From positions 7,383 through 71,382 of the forward strand of contig JAZLLH010000068.1 in NCBI GenBank assembly GCA_045598025.1: 64,000 nucleotides of DNA. Reading direction: 5' to 3'. The notes beneath the pieces were generated by a model, which saw only the letters and a program-made list of their open reading frames with translations, did not search any database and had not been told where the DNA came from. Positions within the stretch are counted from its first letter, which is position 1; each line of letters begins with the position of its first letter. Position numbers and translations under genes: made by a program. Origin of the DNA: UBA1195 sp045598025. GTDB lineage: Bacteria > Bacteroidota > Bacteroidia > Bacteroidales > WCHB1-69. Shown in pieces: positions 36,257 to 46,638 of this stretch.

Positions 36257-36971
36257 AATAGTTCATTATTTTATAAAGTCCATAGAATAACAGGTACGGA
36301 TTTGCAAAGGTAGGATTTTTTAGCTTACCTTTTACCTTTTCGGCATCTCCTCCCGTTAAAATAAATACAATATCCTCATATTCAGTTATGTATTTTTCAA
36401 TCATGGCATCACACTCGGAAACAAACCCCCGACATACACCGGCACGAATGGATGAAAAGGTAGTCGTTCCTACCAAAGGGACTTCCATATCCGCCTCCAC
36501 AAGCGGCAGACGGGATGTGAACGCATGCAAAGCCTTCAACCGCATCTCCAAACCGAGAGTAATGCTGCCTCCTCTGTACACGGCATCTGCCGTCAGCAGA
36601 TCAAAAGTCATGCAGCTTCCGCACTGTATGACCACCACATTCCTTCCCGGATACAGGTAGCGGGCAGCCACCATGCAACCCAGACGGTCCGCACCCAAAG
36701 TTTCAGGCGTTTCATAGGCAATCCGTATGGGAAGCGGACGCAAAGCGGAAGGCATGTATACTTCGAATTCCTTACGCAAGGCGGTCGGAAGCGGATCGTC
36801 AGAAGCAGCCACAGAAGAGTACATCAAATGGCGTATACCGTATTTTTCTTTCCACTCCATCAGCACATTCACAGGCAGTTCGGGATATCTGACAAACTCC
36901 AGAAGGCGGTCGTCTTCGTACACGGCCGCCTTCTGTAAGGTATTTCCTTTATCTATGACAATTCCTTTCAC
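36243..36971 (-). CDS. coaX: Type III pantothenate kinase with an altered active-site motif
   Basis: A 242 aa CoaX-family kinase, the first enzyme of CoA synthesis. The first phosphate motif is intact (VIDKGNT, Asp7), and the GADRLGCMVAARY block is present. The second motif, normally D-x-G-T-A, reads VIQCGSCMTFD: Gln116 replaces the usual Asp, encoded by CAG, so at least two base changes separate it from an Asp codon. GGSITLGLEMRLKALHAF follows as usual. Activity may be weak or relocated; the family identity is not in doubt. The start codon is GTG, three bases after the queA stop. coaBC of the same pathway lies near the window start. Confidence 0.85.
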   Translation of the reverse strand: MKGIVIDKGNTLQKAAVYEDDRLLEFVRYPELPVNVLMEWKEKYGIRHLMYSSVAASDDPLPTALRKEFEVYMPSALRPLPIRIAYETPETLGADRLGCMVAARYLYPGRNVVVIQCGSCMTFDLLTADAVYRGGSITLGLEMRLKALHAFTSRLPLVEADMEVPLVGTTTFSSIRAGVCRGFVSECDAMIEKYITEYEDIVFILTGGDAEKVKGKLKNPTFANPYLLFYGLYKIMNYYVEK

Positions 36972-36974
36972 ACG

Positions 36975-38027
36975 TCAGATAATCAACATAGCATCCCCGA
37001 AAGGAAGGAATCTGTATTTTTCCTGCAAAGCCTGCTGATAGGCTTCCATCACCAATTCGTAACCTCCGAAAGCACAGGTAATCATCAGCATTCCGGATTG
37101 GGGAGGATTCAGACTGGTCAGCAGCATATCAGCCGAGAGAAACTCATAAGGCGGAAAGATAAACTTATTGGTCCAACCCTTATACGGCTTGATGAGGCCA
37201 GACATGTAGACAGAGGATTCCAATGCCTTCAGCGAAGTCGTTCCTACACAACAGACCCGGTGGCCCGACTCCTTCGCCTTGTTGACCAGGCTGGCCGTTT
37301 CATCGGAAATTTCCATTTCCTCCGAATCGATTTTGTGCTTCGCCAGGTCCTCTACATCAATTTCTTTGAAATTACCGATACCTGCATGCAGCGTTATATC
37401 GGCAAAGTTCACACCCTGAATTTCCAGGAGTTTCAGCGTACGTTTCGTAAAATGCAGACCACTGGAAGGGGCTACAACCGCTCCGTCCCGCTTGGCGTAG
37501 ATGGTCTGGTAATCTTTTTGATCACACGGTTCAACCTCCCTCAGCCGGAGCAGTTGCTCCGGAAGCGGCATCTGCCCCAAAGAAAACAGTTTTTCTACAA
37601 ATTCCTCGTGAGAACCGGAAAAAAGAAACCTCAGAGTACGGCCTCTGGAAGTGGTGTTGTCAATCACTTCGGCCACCATATTCCCATCGTCAAAAAACAA
37701 TTTGTTTCCGATACGGATTTTCCGCGCAGGATCCACCAGAACATCCCATAAACGGCTTTCCGCATCCAGTTCCCGCAACAGAAACACACTGATAAACGTA
37801 TCTGTACTCTCTTTCTGTCCTGTCAACATAGCCGGAATCACACGTGTGTCGTTTCTTACCAGCACATCGCCATCACCCAGATAATCGAGAATGTCTTTGA
37901 ACCGCCGGTGAGTAATGGTCTGCTTTTTCCGGTCCACCACCATCAAACGGTCTTCATCCCTGTCTTCCAAAGGATGAAGGGCAATCATTTCTTGCGGAAG
38001 AAAGTACTTAAATTGCGATAATTTCAT
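36975..38027 (-). CDS. queA: S-adenosylmethionine:tRNA ribosyltransferase-isomerase
   Basis: A 350 aa enzyme that transfers the ribosyl part of AdoMet to 7-aminomethyl-7-deazaguanine in tRNA to make epoxyqueuosine. It starts MKLSQFKYFLPQEMIALHP, has DVLVRNDTRVIPA, the RDGAVVAPSSGLHFTKRTL core, HAGIGNFKEIDVED and the final FGGYELVMEAYQQA. A longer reading frame exists, but the chosen Met matches the family. It is the first gene of a six-gene reverse-strand run with coaX, OMP, TPR, lptC and an unknown gene. Confidence 0.96.
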   Translation of the reverse strand: MKLSQFKYFLPQEMIALHPLEDRDEDRLMVVDRKKQTITHRRFKDILDYLGDGDVLVRNDTRVIPAMLTGQKESTDTFISVFLLRELDAESRLWDVLVDPARKIRIGNKLFFDDGNMVAEVIDNTTSRGRTLRFLFSGSHEEFVEKLFSLGQMPLPEQLLRLREVEPCDQKDYQTIYAKRDGAVVAPSSGLHFTKRTLKLLEIQGVNFADITLHAGIGNFKEIDVEDLAKHKIDSEEMEISDETASLVNKAKESGHRVCCVGTTSLKALESSVYMSGLIKPYKGWTNKFIFPPYEFLSADMLLTSLNPPQSGMLMITCAFGGYELVMEAYQQALQEKYRFLPFGDAMLII

Positions 38028-38255
38028 GTGTTCTATCTCTTGATTAAAAAACTTTGTGCCGGCACTGCTCCCCGACAATCACTACATAATGGATTGGATA
38101 AACGCAACACACAGTTGATTTATTTTGCAGATTGAAAAAAAAATCGATATTCTGACGCAGACAATGCAAATACCGGATTTCCAGTCAGGGAAAGGACTCA
38201 AAAAAAAGAGAAAATTTGATGGGCATCAAACAACTTTACATATATATTTTTTTTG

Positions 38256-38263
38256 TATATTTG
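38256..38263 (+). promoter_or_regulatory. -7 promoter element upstream of pheT
   Basis: TATATTTG matches TAnnTTTG, 61 bases before the pheT ATG. A second match (TATTTTTG) lies at 38297-38304, close to the start. A six-pair inverted repeat TGCTCT/AGAGCA at 38271-38292 would fold in the leader of the upstream transcript. The rest of the 297-base stretch 38028-38324, between queA and pheT, shows no gene. Confidence 0.6.
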
Positions 38264-38324
38264 CAGTTTGTGCTCTCCTCTGTTATAGAGCATATATATT
38301 TTTGAAAACAAAACAGTTAAATAT

Positions 38325-40775
38325 ATGGAAATATCCTACAAATGGCTAAAGAGATACCTGGCAACCGATCTGAGTGCGGCAGAAATGTCCGCCTTACTGA
38401 CGGATTGCGGACTGGAAGTGGAAACTCTTGAAACGTATGAAAGCATCCGGGGCGGTTTGAAAAACGTGGTAATCGGCAAAGTACTGAGCTGCGAAGCCCA
38501 TCCCGATTCCGACCACCTGCACGTCACTACCGTGGATGTCGGAGAAAAGGTTCCGCTGAACATCGTATGCGGAGCTCCCAATGTCGCAAGCGGACAACAT
38601 GTGGTCGTAGCCCGCATCGGAGCGGTGCTCTACCCTTCCGACGGAGAACCCGTCACCATTAAAAAATCCAAAATCCGAGGCGTCGGTTCAGAAGGCATGA
38701 TTTGCGCAGAAGACGAATTGGGGATCGGAAGCGACCACGCCGGTATCATGGTTCTGCCGGAGACAGCCGTTCCCGGCACGCCGGCCAAAGATTATTTCAA
38801 AGTGGAAACAGACGATGTGTTCGGCATCGGACTGACACCGAACCGCAGTGATGCCATCTGCCACATCGGAGTGGCCAGAGACATGAAAGCCTCCATTCAT
38901 CGCCATTTGGGAAAGAAACTGAAATTGGAATATCCCGATATAAGTGCATTCCCGACCCAGGGACCGGCCAATCCCGTATCCATAGAAATCCGGGACGAAG
39001 AACGCTGTCCGCGATATTCCGGTCTGTACATCAAGGGTGTGCACGTGCAAGATTCGCCGGAATGGATGCAGAGCCTGCTGCGCACTGTAGGTATACGGCC
39101 CATCAATAATATCGTGGATATCACCCAATTCGTCATGTTGGAATGCGGGCAGCCCATGCATGCCTTTGATGCAGGAAAAATCAAAGGACAGAAAGTAATT
39201 GTCCGCAGAGCATCCAAAGATGAACCTTTCCGGACATTGGACGGAATCGACCGTAAACTGGATACGGAAGACCTCGTCATATGCCATGCCGATGCTCCCA
39301 TGTGTATTGCCGGAGTCATGGGCGGAGAGCACTCCGGAATCAGCACAGACACCACGGATGTTTTTCTGGAAAGTGCCTATTTCCAAGCAGCTGGCATCCG
39401 CAAAACAGCCAAACGGCACACGTTGAAAACGGACGCCTCCTTCCGCTATGAAAGAGGTTGCGATCCAAATATCACCATTTACGCCTTGAAACGCGCAGCC
39501 CTGCTGATACAGGAAATGGCTGGAGGCAGCATATCCGTCATCACGGACTGCTATCCGAAACCCATTGAAAAAAACACCGTTGAATTCCCGCTGTCTCGGC
39601 TGAACCAACTGGCCGGTCAGGAAATTGAAAAGGAAATGGTGCTGCAGATTCTGGAAGACCTGGAGATCGAAGTCCTTCGGGACGCAGACGGGGTGCTTAG
39701 CCTGGCCATCCCCACCAACAAAGTGGACGTAACCCGTATTGCGGATGTGGTGGAAGAAATCATGCGGATATACGGATACAATAACATTCACCTGCCCAGT
39801 CAGTTCTGCTACCGTCCGTCTGCCCTGGACGAACATCCTTTGCTGGAAGTCAAGGAATGCATTTCCAATTATCTGTCTGACAATGGTTTCTATGAAATTA
39901 TGAACAATTCCCTGACCAAAAGTGACTACACACGCTGGGACTTCATTCCGAAAACGGAAACCGTGCAACTGATGAATCCGCTGAGCAAAGACCTGCAGAA
40001 CATGCGGCAAACACTGCTGTTCGGAGGACTGGAAAGCATTGCCAACAACATCAACCATTCCAATTTCGATTTACGCCTGTACGAATTCGGGACCATTTAT
40101 AGCCAGCAAGCGGGAAAAGAAAAAGTGGAAGAGCGCTACCCACACCGTCAGCGGCTGGGAATCTGGGTCAGCGGAAAAACACAGGGCACTTCCTGGCAGA
40201 GCACACCGGACGAAGCCGATTTCTATTACTTGAAAAACATGGTTCTGAACGCCTTGCACAAAGCCAAATTTCAGACACAGCGAATGAAACTGCAAATGGT
40301 CGAACAGGAAAACGGCATGATCAACGTGCTGAAATACAGTTTCCGTCAACAGGATATTTTGAGCATAGGCGAAGTCGAACCCGAACTGCTGAAGCAATTC
40401 GGCATCAAACAGCGCGTTTTCTTCGCTGACATTGACTGCGACAAACTGGTCGGAAATATGGAACGCAAAAAGACATTGTTCAAGGAGCTGAACCGCTTCC
40501 CGGAAGTAGACAGAGATCTGGCCCTACTGGTTGACAAAGAAGTCACCTATGAGCAAATTGAAAAATTGGCCTTCAAAACCGAACCCAACGCCATAAAATC
40601 GGTCAATCTTTTCGACGTATACGAAGGTAAAAACCTGGAAGAAGGCAAGAAATCCTACGCGGTCAGTTTCGTCATTACCAATACAGACCGCACTTTCACC
40701 AGCGATGAGGTTCAGGGAATCATGGACAGGCTGATTCATGCCTACGAAAAAGAACTGGGAGCTAAATTGAGATAA
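38325..40775 (+). CDS. pheT: Phenylalanine--tRNA ligase beta subunit
   Basis: An 816 aa subunit that pairs with PheS to charge tRNA-Phe. Domains in order: a tRNA-binding fold at about 40-150 (CEAHPDSDHLHVTTVDVG), the B3/B4 editing domain at about 210-390 (with MPMHAFDAGKIKG-like GQPMHAFDAGKIKGQKV), B5 around 400-480, the catalytic-like core, and the anticodon-binding FDX-ACB domain at the end (FPEVDRDLALLVD, TDRTFTSDEVQGIMD). The length is normal. pheS is not in the window, as is common in Bacteroidota. Confidence 0.97.
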   Translation: MEISYKWLKRYLATDLSAAEMSALLTDCGLEVETLETYESIRGGLKNVVIGKVLSCEAHPDSDHLHVTTVDVGEKVPLNIVCGAPNVASGQHVVVARIGAVLYPSDGEPVTIKKSKIRGVGSEGMICAEDELGIGSDHAGIMVLPETAVPGTPAKDYFKVETDDVFGIGLTPNRSDAICHIGVARDMKASIHRHLGKKLKLEYPDISAFPTQGPANPVSIEIRDEERCPRYSGLYIKGVHVQDSPEWMQSLLRTVGIRPINNIVDITQFVMLECGQPMHAFDAGKIKGQKVIVRRASKDEPFRTLDGIDRKLDTEDLVICHADAPMCIAGVMGGEHSGISTDTTDVFLESAYFQAAGIRKTAKRHTLKTDASFRYERGCDPNITIYALKRAALLIQEMAGGSISVITDCYPKPIEKNTVEFPLSRLNQLAGQEIEKEMVLQILEDLEIEVLRDADGVLSLAIPTNKVDVTRIADVVEEIMRIYGYNNIHLPSQFCYRPSALDEHPLLEVKECISNYLSDNGFYEIMNNSLTKSDYTRWDFIPKTETVQLMNPLSKDLQNMRQTLLFGGLESIANNINHSNFDLRLYEFGTIYSQQAGKEKVEERYPHRQRLGIWVSGKTQGTSWQSTPDEADFYYLKNMVLNALHKAKFQTQRMKLQMVEQENGMINVLKYSFRQQDILSIGEVEPELLKQFGIKQRVFFADIDCDKLVGNMERKKTLFKELNRFPEVDRDLALLVDKEVTYEQIEKLAFKTEPNAIKSVNLFDVYEGKNLEEGKKSYAVSFVITNTDRTFTSDEVQGIMDRLIHAYEKELGAKLR

Positions 40776-40808
40776 CGGATACGAAATAAACCATAAAATT
40801 CAAACAGT

Positions 40809-41768
40809 ATGCAAAATATAGAATATAAAGAAAAAAAAGACTGCCGCTCCGGTTTTGGAGAAGGTCTGTTGGAAGCCGGCAAACGAAACGAAAACGTAGT
40901 CGCGCTCTGCGCTGACTTGACCGGATCAGTTAAAATGAACGCATTTGCCGAGGCTTTTCCGGAAAGATTTTTCCAAGTAGGTATTGCGGAAGCCAATATG
41001 ATAGGTATGGCTGCAGGCATGGCACTCAGCGGAAAAATTCCTTTCGTGGGTTCCTTTGCCAATTTCTGCACTACCCGCGTGCTGGATCAGATTCGGATGG
41101 TGGTAGCCTACTCCGGAAACAATGTCAAGATTTGCGGTTCTCATGCCGGCATTACTACCGGTGAGGACGGAGCCACCCACCAAGTAATGGAAGACATCGG
41201 ATTTGTCAAGGGACTGCCGAATATGACGGTAATCAATCCCTGCGACTTCAATCAGACCAAGGCCGCCACACTGGCCATAGCCGAATACAACGGTCCCGTC
41301 TATCTCCGTTACGGACGGCCGAAAGTTCCGAATTTCACAGCGGCCGAACAGCCCTTTGTCATCGGCAAGGCCCTGCGTATGAGAGAAGGATCGGATGTAA
41401 GCCTGTTCGCCACCGGACATATGGTATATCCTGCATTGGAAGCAGCCAATATACTGGAAGCAAAAGGCATTTCGGCGGAAGTCATCAACATACACACCAT
41501 CAAACCTTTAGATACCGAATCCATACTGTCTTCCGTCCGTAAAACCGGCTGTGCCGTCAGCTGCGAGGAACATTCCTACATCAATGGACTGGGCGACAGC
41601 ATCGCAAGAACGCTGGTGCGCAACCACCTGTGTCCCTTGGAATATGTCGCCATGGAAGACGAATTCGGACAAAGCGGAACTCCCGACGAACTGATGAAAT
41701 TCTACCGTTTGGACAAGGAACACATCGTTGAAGCAGCCATGAAGGCCGTCGGACGCAAAAACGGCTGA
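40809..41768 (+). CDS. Transketolase C-terminal subunit (split type)
   Basis: A 319 aa protein equal to the pyrimidine-binding and C-terminal domains of transketolase. It carries the ThDP-activating Glu in FFQVGIAEANMIGMAAG, the substrate His in DGATHQ, and a C-terminal domain beginning near DVSLFATGHMVYPALEAA. The N-terminal ThDP/pyrophosphate-binding half is not encoded next to it: pheT is upstream and typA downstream. It may pair with an N-half encoded elsewhere, forming transketolase or a DXS-like enzyme. The substrate cannot be fixed from this half. Confidence 0.85.
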   Translation: MQNIEYKEKKDCRSGFGEGLLEAGKRNENVVALCADLTGSVKMNAFAEAFPERFFQVGIAEANMIGMAAGMALSGKIPFVGSFANFCTTRVLDQIRMVVAYSGNNVKICGSHAGITTGEDGATHQVMEDIGFVKGLPNMTVINPCDFNQTKAATLAIAEYNGPVYLRYGRPKVPNFTAAEQPFVIGKALRMREGSDVSLFATGHMVYPALEAANILEAKGISAEVINIHTIKPLDTESILSSVRKTGCAVSCEEHSYINGLGDSIARTLVRNHLCPLEYVAMEDEFGQSGTPDELMKFYRLDKEHIVEAAMKAVGRKNG

Positions 41769-41818
41769 TCAGCTCGAAATGCAGACAGAAGATAGAGAAT
41801 AGAGAAAAGAAAAAACAT

Positions 41819-43654
41819 ATGCAAAACATTAGAAATGTGGCTATCATAGCCCATGTCGACCACGGGAAAACCACTTTGGTCGACCGTATATTGTATCAGT
41901 CCAAACTGTTCAGGGACAATCAGAACGTACAGGACCTGGTGCTGGATAACAACGATTTGGAAAGAGAAAGAGGCATCACCATTCTTTCCAAAAATGTATC
42001 CGTTCACTACAAAGGATACAAAATCAACATTATAGATACTCCGGGACACAGTGATTTCGGAGGAGAAGTGGAAAGAGTGCTGAACATGGCAGATGGTGTA
42101 CTGCTGATTGTGGACGCTTTCGAAGGCCCGATGCCTCAGACCCGTTTCGTGTTGCAGAAAGCCATCGAACTCAATTTGAAACCCATCGTGGTCATCAACA
42201 AAGTCGATAAACCCAACTGCAATCCGGAATTGACCATGGAAGCGGTATTCGACCTCATGTTCGCATTGGGTGCCAGCGAAGAACAACTGGACTTTCCCGT
42301 CGTCTACGGTTCTTCCAAACAAGGATGGATGAGCGATGACTGGCAGAAGCCCACAGACAATGTATACTATCTTTTAGACCAGATTATCGAGCACATACCG
42401 GAATATCACGCACAGGAAGGCAATACGCAAATGATTATATCCTCTTTGGACTATTCTTCCTATGTAGGACGTATCGCTGTCGGCAAACTCACCCGCGGCA
42501 CACTGATGGCCGGGCAGAACATTTCTCTGGTGAAACACGACGGCAGCATTGTCAAGTCAAAAATCAAGGAACTCTATATTTTTGAAGGTTTAGGAAAGGA
42601 GAAAATCAAGACAGAAATACATGCCGGAGAAATCTGTGCCATTTTCGGCATTGACGGATTCGAAATCGGAGACACCGTGGCCGATTTTGAAAATCCGGAA
42701 GGTCTCCCTCCCATCAAAGTAGACGAACCGACCATGAGCATGCTGTTCACCATCAACAACTCGCCTTTCTACGGGAAAGAAGGAAAGTTCGTTACCTCCC
42801 GCCACATCCACGAACGTCTGCAGAAAGAATTGGAAAAGAACCTGGCACTTCGGGTAGAACCGACTGATTCCCCGGACTCCCACATCGTATATGGACGCGG
42901 CATATTGCATCTTTCCATCCTCATCGAGACCATGAGAAGAGAAGGATACGAATTACAGGTCGGACAACCGAAAGTCATCATCAAGGAAATTGACCACAAG
43001 AAATGCGAACCGATAGAAGAACTCATCGTTCTGGTTCCGGAAGATTTTGCCAGCAGAACCATTGACCTGGTAACCAAACGCAAAGGTGAAATCCTTTCCG
43101 TGGAGACCAAGGGAGACCGGATTTATCAATGCTTCCGGATTCCTTCCCGAGGACTGATCGGACTGAGAAGCCAGATGTTGACAGCGACCGAAGGAGAAGC
43201 CATCATGTCACACCGCCTGGTGGACTTTGAACCTTGGAAGGGCGATATTCCGCTGCGGCACAACGGTTCGCTGGTTGCCATGGAAACCGGTACGGCAGTC
43301 GCCTACGCCATGGACAAACTGCAAGATAGAGGAAGTTATTTCGTCGAACCCATGGACGAGGTATACGAAGGAGAAGTTATCGGACAGCACATCCGCCAGG
43401 ACGACCTGGTAATTAATATTACCAAAGCAAAGAAACTGAGCAATATGCGTGCAGCCGGATCGGATGAAAAAGTGTTGCTTCCGCCCGCCGTCAAATTTTC
43501 TCTGGAAGAATACATGGAATACATAGGCGAGGATGAATACCTGGAAATTACGCCGAAATCTTTAAGACTCCGGAAAATTCTACTCAGCGATCTGGATAGG
43601 AAACGTCAGGCCAAACGCATTGAATCCCAAGCTCAAGCCGCACAAGGGAAATAG
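41819..43654 (+). CDS. typA: Translational GTPase TypA/BipA
   Basis: A 611 aa ribosome-binding GTPase involved in ribosome assembly and stress adaptation. G motifs are intact: [12 protein letters not shown] (G1), RGITI (G2), [14 protein letters not shown] (G3) and NKVDKPNC (G4). The C-terminal half has the EF-G-like domains and the BipA-specific end with [20 protein letters not shown]. It starts 50 bases after the transketolase gene and is followed by a strong shared terminator. Confidence 0.97.
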   Translation: MQNIRNVAIIAHVDHGKTTLVDRILYQSKLFRDNQNVQDLVLDNNDLERERGITILSKNVSVHYKGYKINIIDTPGHSDFGGEVERVLNMADGVLLIVDAFEGPMPQTRFVLQKAIELNLKPIVVINKVDKPNCNPELTMEAVFDLMFALGASEEQLDFPVVYGSSKQGWMSDDWQKPTDNVYYLLDQIIEHIPEYHAQEGNTQMIISSLDYSSYVGRIAVGKLTRGTLMAGQNISLVKHDGSIVKSKIKELYIFEGLGKEKIKTEIHAGEICAIFGIDGFEIGDTVADFENPEGLPPIKVDEPTMSMLFTINNSPFYGKEGKFVTSRHIHERLQKELEKNLALRVEPTDSPDSHIVYGRGILHLSILIETMRREGYELQVGQPKVIIKEIDHKKCEPIEELIVLVPEDFASRTIDLVTKRKGEILSVETKGDRIYQCFRIPSRGLIGLRSQMLTATEGEAIMSHRLVDFEPWKGDIPLRHNGSLVAMETGTAVAYAMDKLQDRGSYFVEPMDEVYEGEVIGQHIRQDDLVINITKAKKLSNMRAAGSDEKVLLPPAVKFSLEEYMEYIGEDEYLEITPKSLRLRKILLSDLDRKRQAKRIESQAQAAQGK

Positions 43655-43708
43655 TTCCCGACGGCTCAGGCACCTGATTCCGATTACAGTTTGGCTTTAC
43701 GCAATAAA

Positions 43709-43736
43709 AAAACGGCAGCGAAATCGCTGCCGTTTT
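43709..43736. terminator. Bidirectional terminator between typA and pnp
   Basis: A 12-pair stem, AAAACGGCAGCG with CGCTGCCGTTTT, around an AAAT loop. A on one side and T on the other let it work for both converging genes. Confidence 0.9.
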
Positions 43737-43753
43737 GCTTATAGGGTCCGGAA

Positions 43754-46045
43754 CTATTCTTCCGTCGGAGCCGAAGTTTCCGGTGCGGAAGCACTGCCCT
43801 CGTGATCTTCGTGTCTGTGACGGTGATCCCTGTCCCCATGACGGTTTCCGTGATCTCCGTGACGATGATCCCGGTCACCGCGTTCAGCGCGAGGTCCACG
43901 CTCCCGAGGAGCTTCTTCCTTGTAACCTTCGGGCTTGGGCAGCAAGGCACGACGCGACAGTTTCAGTTTACCGGTCTTTTCCTCCGTGCCTATCAGTTTT
44001 ACCTGCATGATATCTCCTACCTTGATATAGTTTTCAAGATTGTCCACGCGCTTCCAATCGTATTCGGAAATATGCATCAGACCATCTTTTCCGGGCAAAA
44101 TTTCGATAAAGGCACCGAATGCCAGAATGCTCTTGACCGGACCTTCGTAAATTTCACCCACCTCGGGAACGGCCACGATGGCTTTGATACGTTTCAAGGC
44201 CGCTTCAATGGAGGCTTTATCCGGAGAAGCTATATCAATGATACCGAAATCACCGACTTCCTCGATGTTGATTACCGTGTTGGTTTCACGCTGCATTTCC
44301 TGAATCACTTTTCCTCCAGGTCCTATCACTGCACCGATAAATTCGCGAGGAATCTGCATCTGCTCGATACGAGGCACCTGAGGTTTGTAATCTTCGCGCG
44401 GTTCGGGAAGTGTTTCCAACATTTTGTCCAATATGAACAAACGACCGCGTTTGGCCTGTTCCAAAGCTTCGGCCAGCACATCGTAAGACAGACCTTCCAC
44501 CTTGATATCCATCTGACAGGCAGTAATACCGTCGCGGGTACCGGTCACCTTGAAATCCATATCACCCAGATGGTCTTCGTCACCTAAAATATCGGAAAGA
44601 ATGGCATACTTTCCCGTAGCCGCATCACTGATCATACCCATGGCAATACCGGATACCGGCTTTTTCAACTTCACACCGGCATCCATCAATGCCAGCGTAC
44701 CGGCACAGACTGTTGCCATGGAAGAAGAGCCATTGGATTCCAAAATATCGGAAACCACGCGTATGGTATAAGGACATTCTTCCTTGGGAGGAAGCATGGG
44801 TTTGATGGCACGCATGGCCAGATTACCATGACCGATTTCACGACGTCCGGTGCTGCGGATGGGCTTCACCTCACCTGTGGCAAAAGGCGGGAAATTGTAA
44901 TGCAGCAGGAAATCGCAGGTACCATCGATGATGGCGCCGTCAATAATCTGCTCATCTAATTTTGTACCGAGCGTACAGGTACTCAGAGACTGTGTTTCAC
45001 CTCTCGTAAAGATAGCGGAGCCATGAGCTGACGGCAGCGGACTGACCTCGCACCAGATGGGACGGATTTCATCCAGCTGACGACCGTCCAAACGATGCCT
45101 TTCGGTCAGCACCATGTTGCGCACGGCTTCCCAAAGCACATCTTCAAAATAACGGTTGACCATCGGCGTTTTTTCAGCCAATTCCTCTTCCGGAAGCGTG
45201 GCCAGAAAATCAGCCTTCACCTGTTCGAAAGCATCGTTGCGCTCCTGCTTTCCGGTCGGACTCTTGGCGATATCGTATAATTTCTGATACAGTTCTTCTT
45301 TCACACGGGCACGCAAATCTTCATCATTATTCTCATGGCAGTACTCGCGTTTGGGATTGGCTTTTTCCACTTCGGCAGCCAGTTCTATCTGAGCCTGGCA
45401 TTGCTTCCGTATGGCTGCGTGAGCCACCTTCAGTGCCTCAATGAGGTCAGATTCCTGCACCTCATTCATTTCACCTTCCACCATCATGATGTTGTCCATT
45501 GAAGCGGCCACAATCAAATCCAGATCTGCTTCCTTCAGGGCTTCTGCTGTCGGATTAATCTTGAATTCGCCATTGATGCGGGCCACGCGGACTTCCGAAA
45601 TAGGTCCGTGGAAAGGAATATCGGACACGCTCAAAGCAGCAGATGCTGCCAGACCGGCCAATGCATCGGGATATTCGTTGCGGTCACCCGAAATCAGAGT
45701 CACCAGCACCTGAGTATCTGCGTGATAATTTTCAGGAAACAGGGGCCGCAGGGCACGGTCCACCAGACGGGCAATCAGAATTTCATAATTGGAAGGACGG
45801 GCTTCCCTCTTGAAAAAGCCACCGGGAAAACGGCCAACGGCGGCATATTTTTCCTGATATTCTACCTGCAAAGGCATGAAATCCACGTCTTCTCCGGCTT
45901 CTTTCTTCGTACAGACCGTGGCCAGCAGCATGGTATTCCCCATGGTTACGACCGCCGCGCCATCAGCCTGTTTGGCCAATTTACCGGTCTCAATGGTGAT
46001 GATACGTCCATCACCCATGTCAATCTTTTTTGTGACAATATTCAT
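43754..46045 (-). CDS. pnp: Polynucleotide phosphorylase with a His-rich tail
   Basis: A 763 aa phosphorolytic 3'-5' exoribonuclease. Two RNase PH-like cores are present (first with [21 protein letters not shown], second with [14 protein letters not shown]), then a KH domain ([18 protein letters not shown]) and an S1 domain ([19 protein letters not shown]). The last 50 residues are unusual, a low-complexity Arg/Asp/His tail including [16 protein letters not shown] chose [11 protein letters not shown] as start; an upstream in-frame Met lies in the rpsO terminator. It follows rpsO, a classic arrangement, with a terminator between them. Confidence 0.97.
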   Translation of the reverse strand: MNIVTKKIDMGDGRIITIETGKLAKQADGAAVVTMGNTMLLATVCTKKEAGEDVDFMPLQVEYQEKYAAVGRFPGGFFKREARPSNYEILIARLVDRALRPLFPENYHADTQVLVTLISGDRNEYPDALAGLAASAALSVSDIPFHGPISEVRVARINGEFKINPTAEALKEADLDLIVAASMDNIMMVEGEMNEVQESDLIEALKVAHAAIRKQCQAQIELAAEVEKANPKREYCHENNDEDLRARVKEELYQKLYDIAKSPTGKQERNDAFEQVKADFLATLPEEELAEKTPMVNRYFEDVLWEAVRNMVLTERHRLDGRQLDEIRPIWCEVSPLPSAHGSAIFTRGETQSLSTCTLGTKLDEQIIDGAIIDGTCDFLLHYNFPPFATGEVKPIRSTGRREIGHGNLAMRAIKPMLPPKEECPYTIRVVSDILESNGSSSMATVCAGTLALMDAGVKLKKPVSGIAMGMISDAATGKYAILSDILGDEDHLGDMDFKVTGTRDGITACQMDIKVEGLSYDVLAEALEQAKRGRLFILDKMLETLPEPREDYKPQVPRIEQMQIPREFIGAVIGPGGKVIQEMQRETNTVINIEEVGDFGIIDIASPDKASIEAALKRIKAIVAVPEVGEIYEGPVKSILAFGAFIEILPGKDGLMHISEYDWKRVDNLENYIKVGDIMQVKLIGTEEKTGKLKLSRRALLPKPEGYKEEAPRERGPRAERGDRDHRHGDHGNRHGDRDHRHRHEDHEGSASAPETSAPTEE

Positions 46046-46093
46046 TTTACTATCTTTTAAATTACTATGTTCTCTTTCTTCGCCAGCAAATAC

Positions 46094-46127
46094 AAAAAAA
46101 GGCAACTTCAGGAATTGCCTTTTTTTT
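46094..46127 (-). terminator. Terminator between rpsO and pnp
   Basis: GGCAA/TTGCC stem with a nine-base loop, flanked by seven A and eight T, which extend the pairing. Some read-through from rpsO into pnp is likely, as in other bacteria with this gene order. Confidence 0.75.
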
Positions 46128-46143
46128 CTGTATTGTTTCTGAA

Positions 46144-46413
46144 TTATTTTCTCAGATTCAATTTCTTGATCAACGCCCTGTATCTTTCGATATCGGTCTC
46201 TTTCAGATAATCCAGCAGTCTTCTTCTTTTTCCGACCAACTGGACCAGGGAACGTTCAGTCACCAAATCCTTCTTGTTCTGCTTTGCGTGTTCGGTCAAG
46301 TGTTTGATCCTATAGGTGAACAGAGCGACTTGGGCGTCAATGTTACCGGTATCGGATTCGGACTTTCCGTACTCTTTGAAAATTTCTTTCTTTATCTCCG
46401 ATGTTAAATACAT
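46144..46413 (-). CDS. rpsO: 30S ribosomal protein S15
   Basis: An 89 aa small-subunit protein binding 16S rRNA. It shows the family core [20 protein letters not shown] and [20 protein letters not shown], with a C-terminal LIKKLNLRK. It has its own -7 element about 45 bases upstream. The pairing with pnp downstream fits the widespread rpsO-pnp unit. Confidence 0.98.
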   Translation of the reverse strand: MYLTSEIKKEIFKEYGKSESDTGNIDAQVALFTYRIKHLTEHAKQNKKDLVTERSLVQLVGKRRRLLDYLKETDIERYRALIKKLNLRK

Positions 46414-46456
46414 ACCTTGTTTTTTAAATGTTATTTACCTTCTAATTATACGGGTG

Positions 46457-46464
46457 CAAAAGTA
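46457..46464 (-). promoter_or_regulatory. Promoter element upstream of rpsO
   Basis: Reverse-strand TACTTTTG matches the -7 consensus TAnnTTTG. A TTTG 22 bases further upstream (46487-46490, reverse strand) could be the -33 element. Confidence 0.7.
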
Positions 46465-46558
46465 CTATTTTTTACAATCCGTTCCGCAAAAATGCGGAAA
46501 GATTATTTTCAAACGAATAATATGTTTAAAATAATCATTCACAGCATATTGTACGCCG

Positions 46559-46613
46559 TAAAAAACAGAAATCCCCAAAATTCGCATCCGAGGATACTGT
46601 TTTTCGGGGATTT
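46559..46613 (-). terminator. Probable terminator after the aminotransferase gene
   Basis: On the reverse strand, AAATCCCC..AAAA pairs with TTTTGGGGATTT across a loop of about 20 bases, followed by CTG and a T run. One bulged G interrupts the stem. The stretch 46465-46638 otherwise holds no gene. Confidence 0.6.
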
Positions 46614-46638
46614 TTTGGCATCATTCGGCAGAAAAAGA

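Noticed and set aside
43801..43900. Possible short tandem DNA repeat at the 3' end of pnp
   Set aside because: The repetitive look comes from His/Asp/Arg codons of the protein tail. Units are not exact and there are no spacers, so it is not a CRISPR or satellite.
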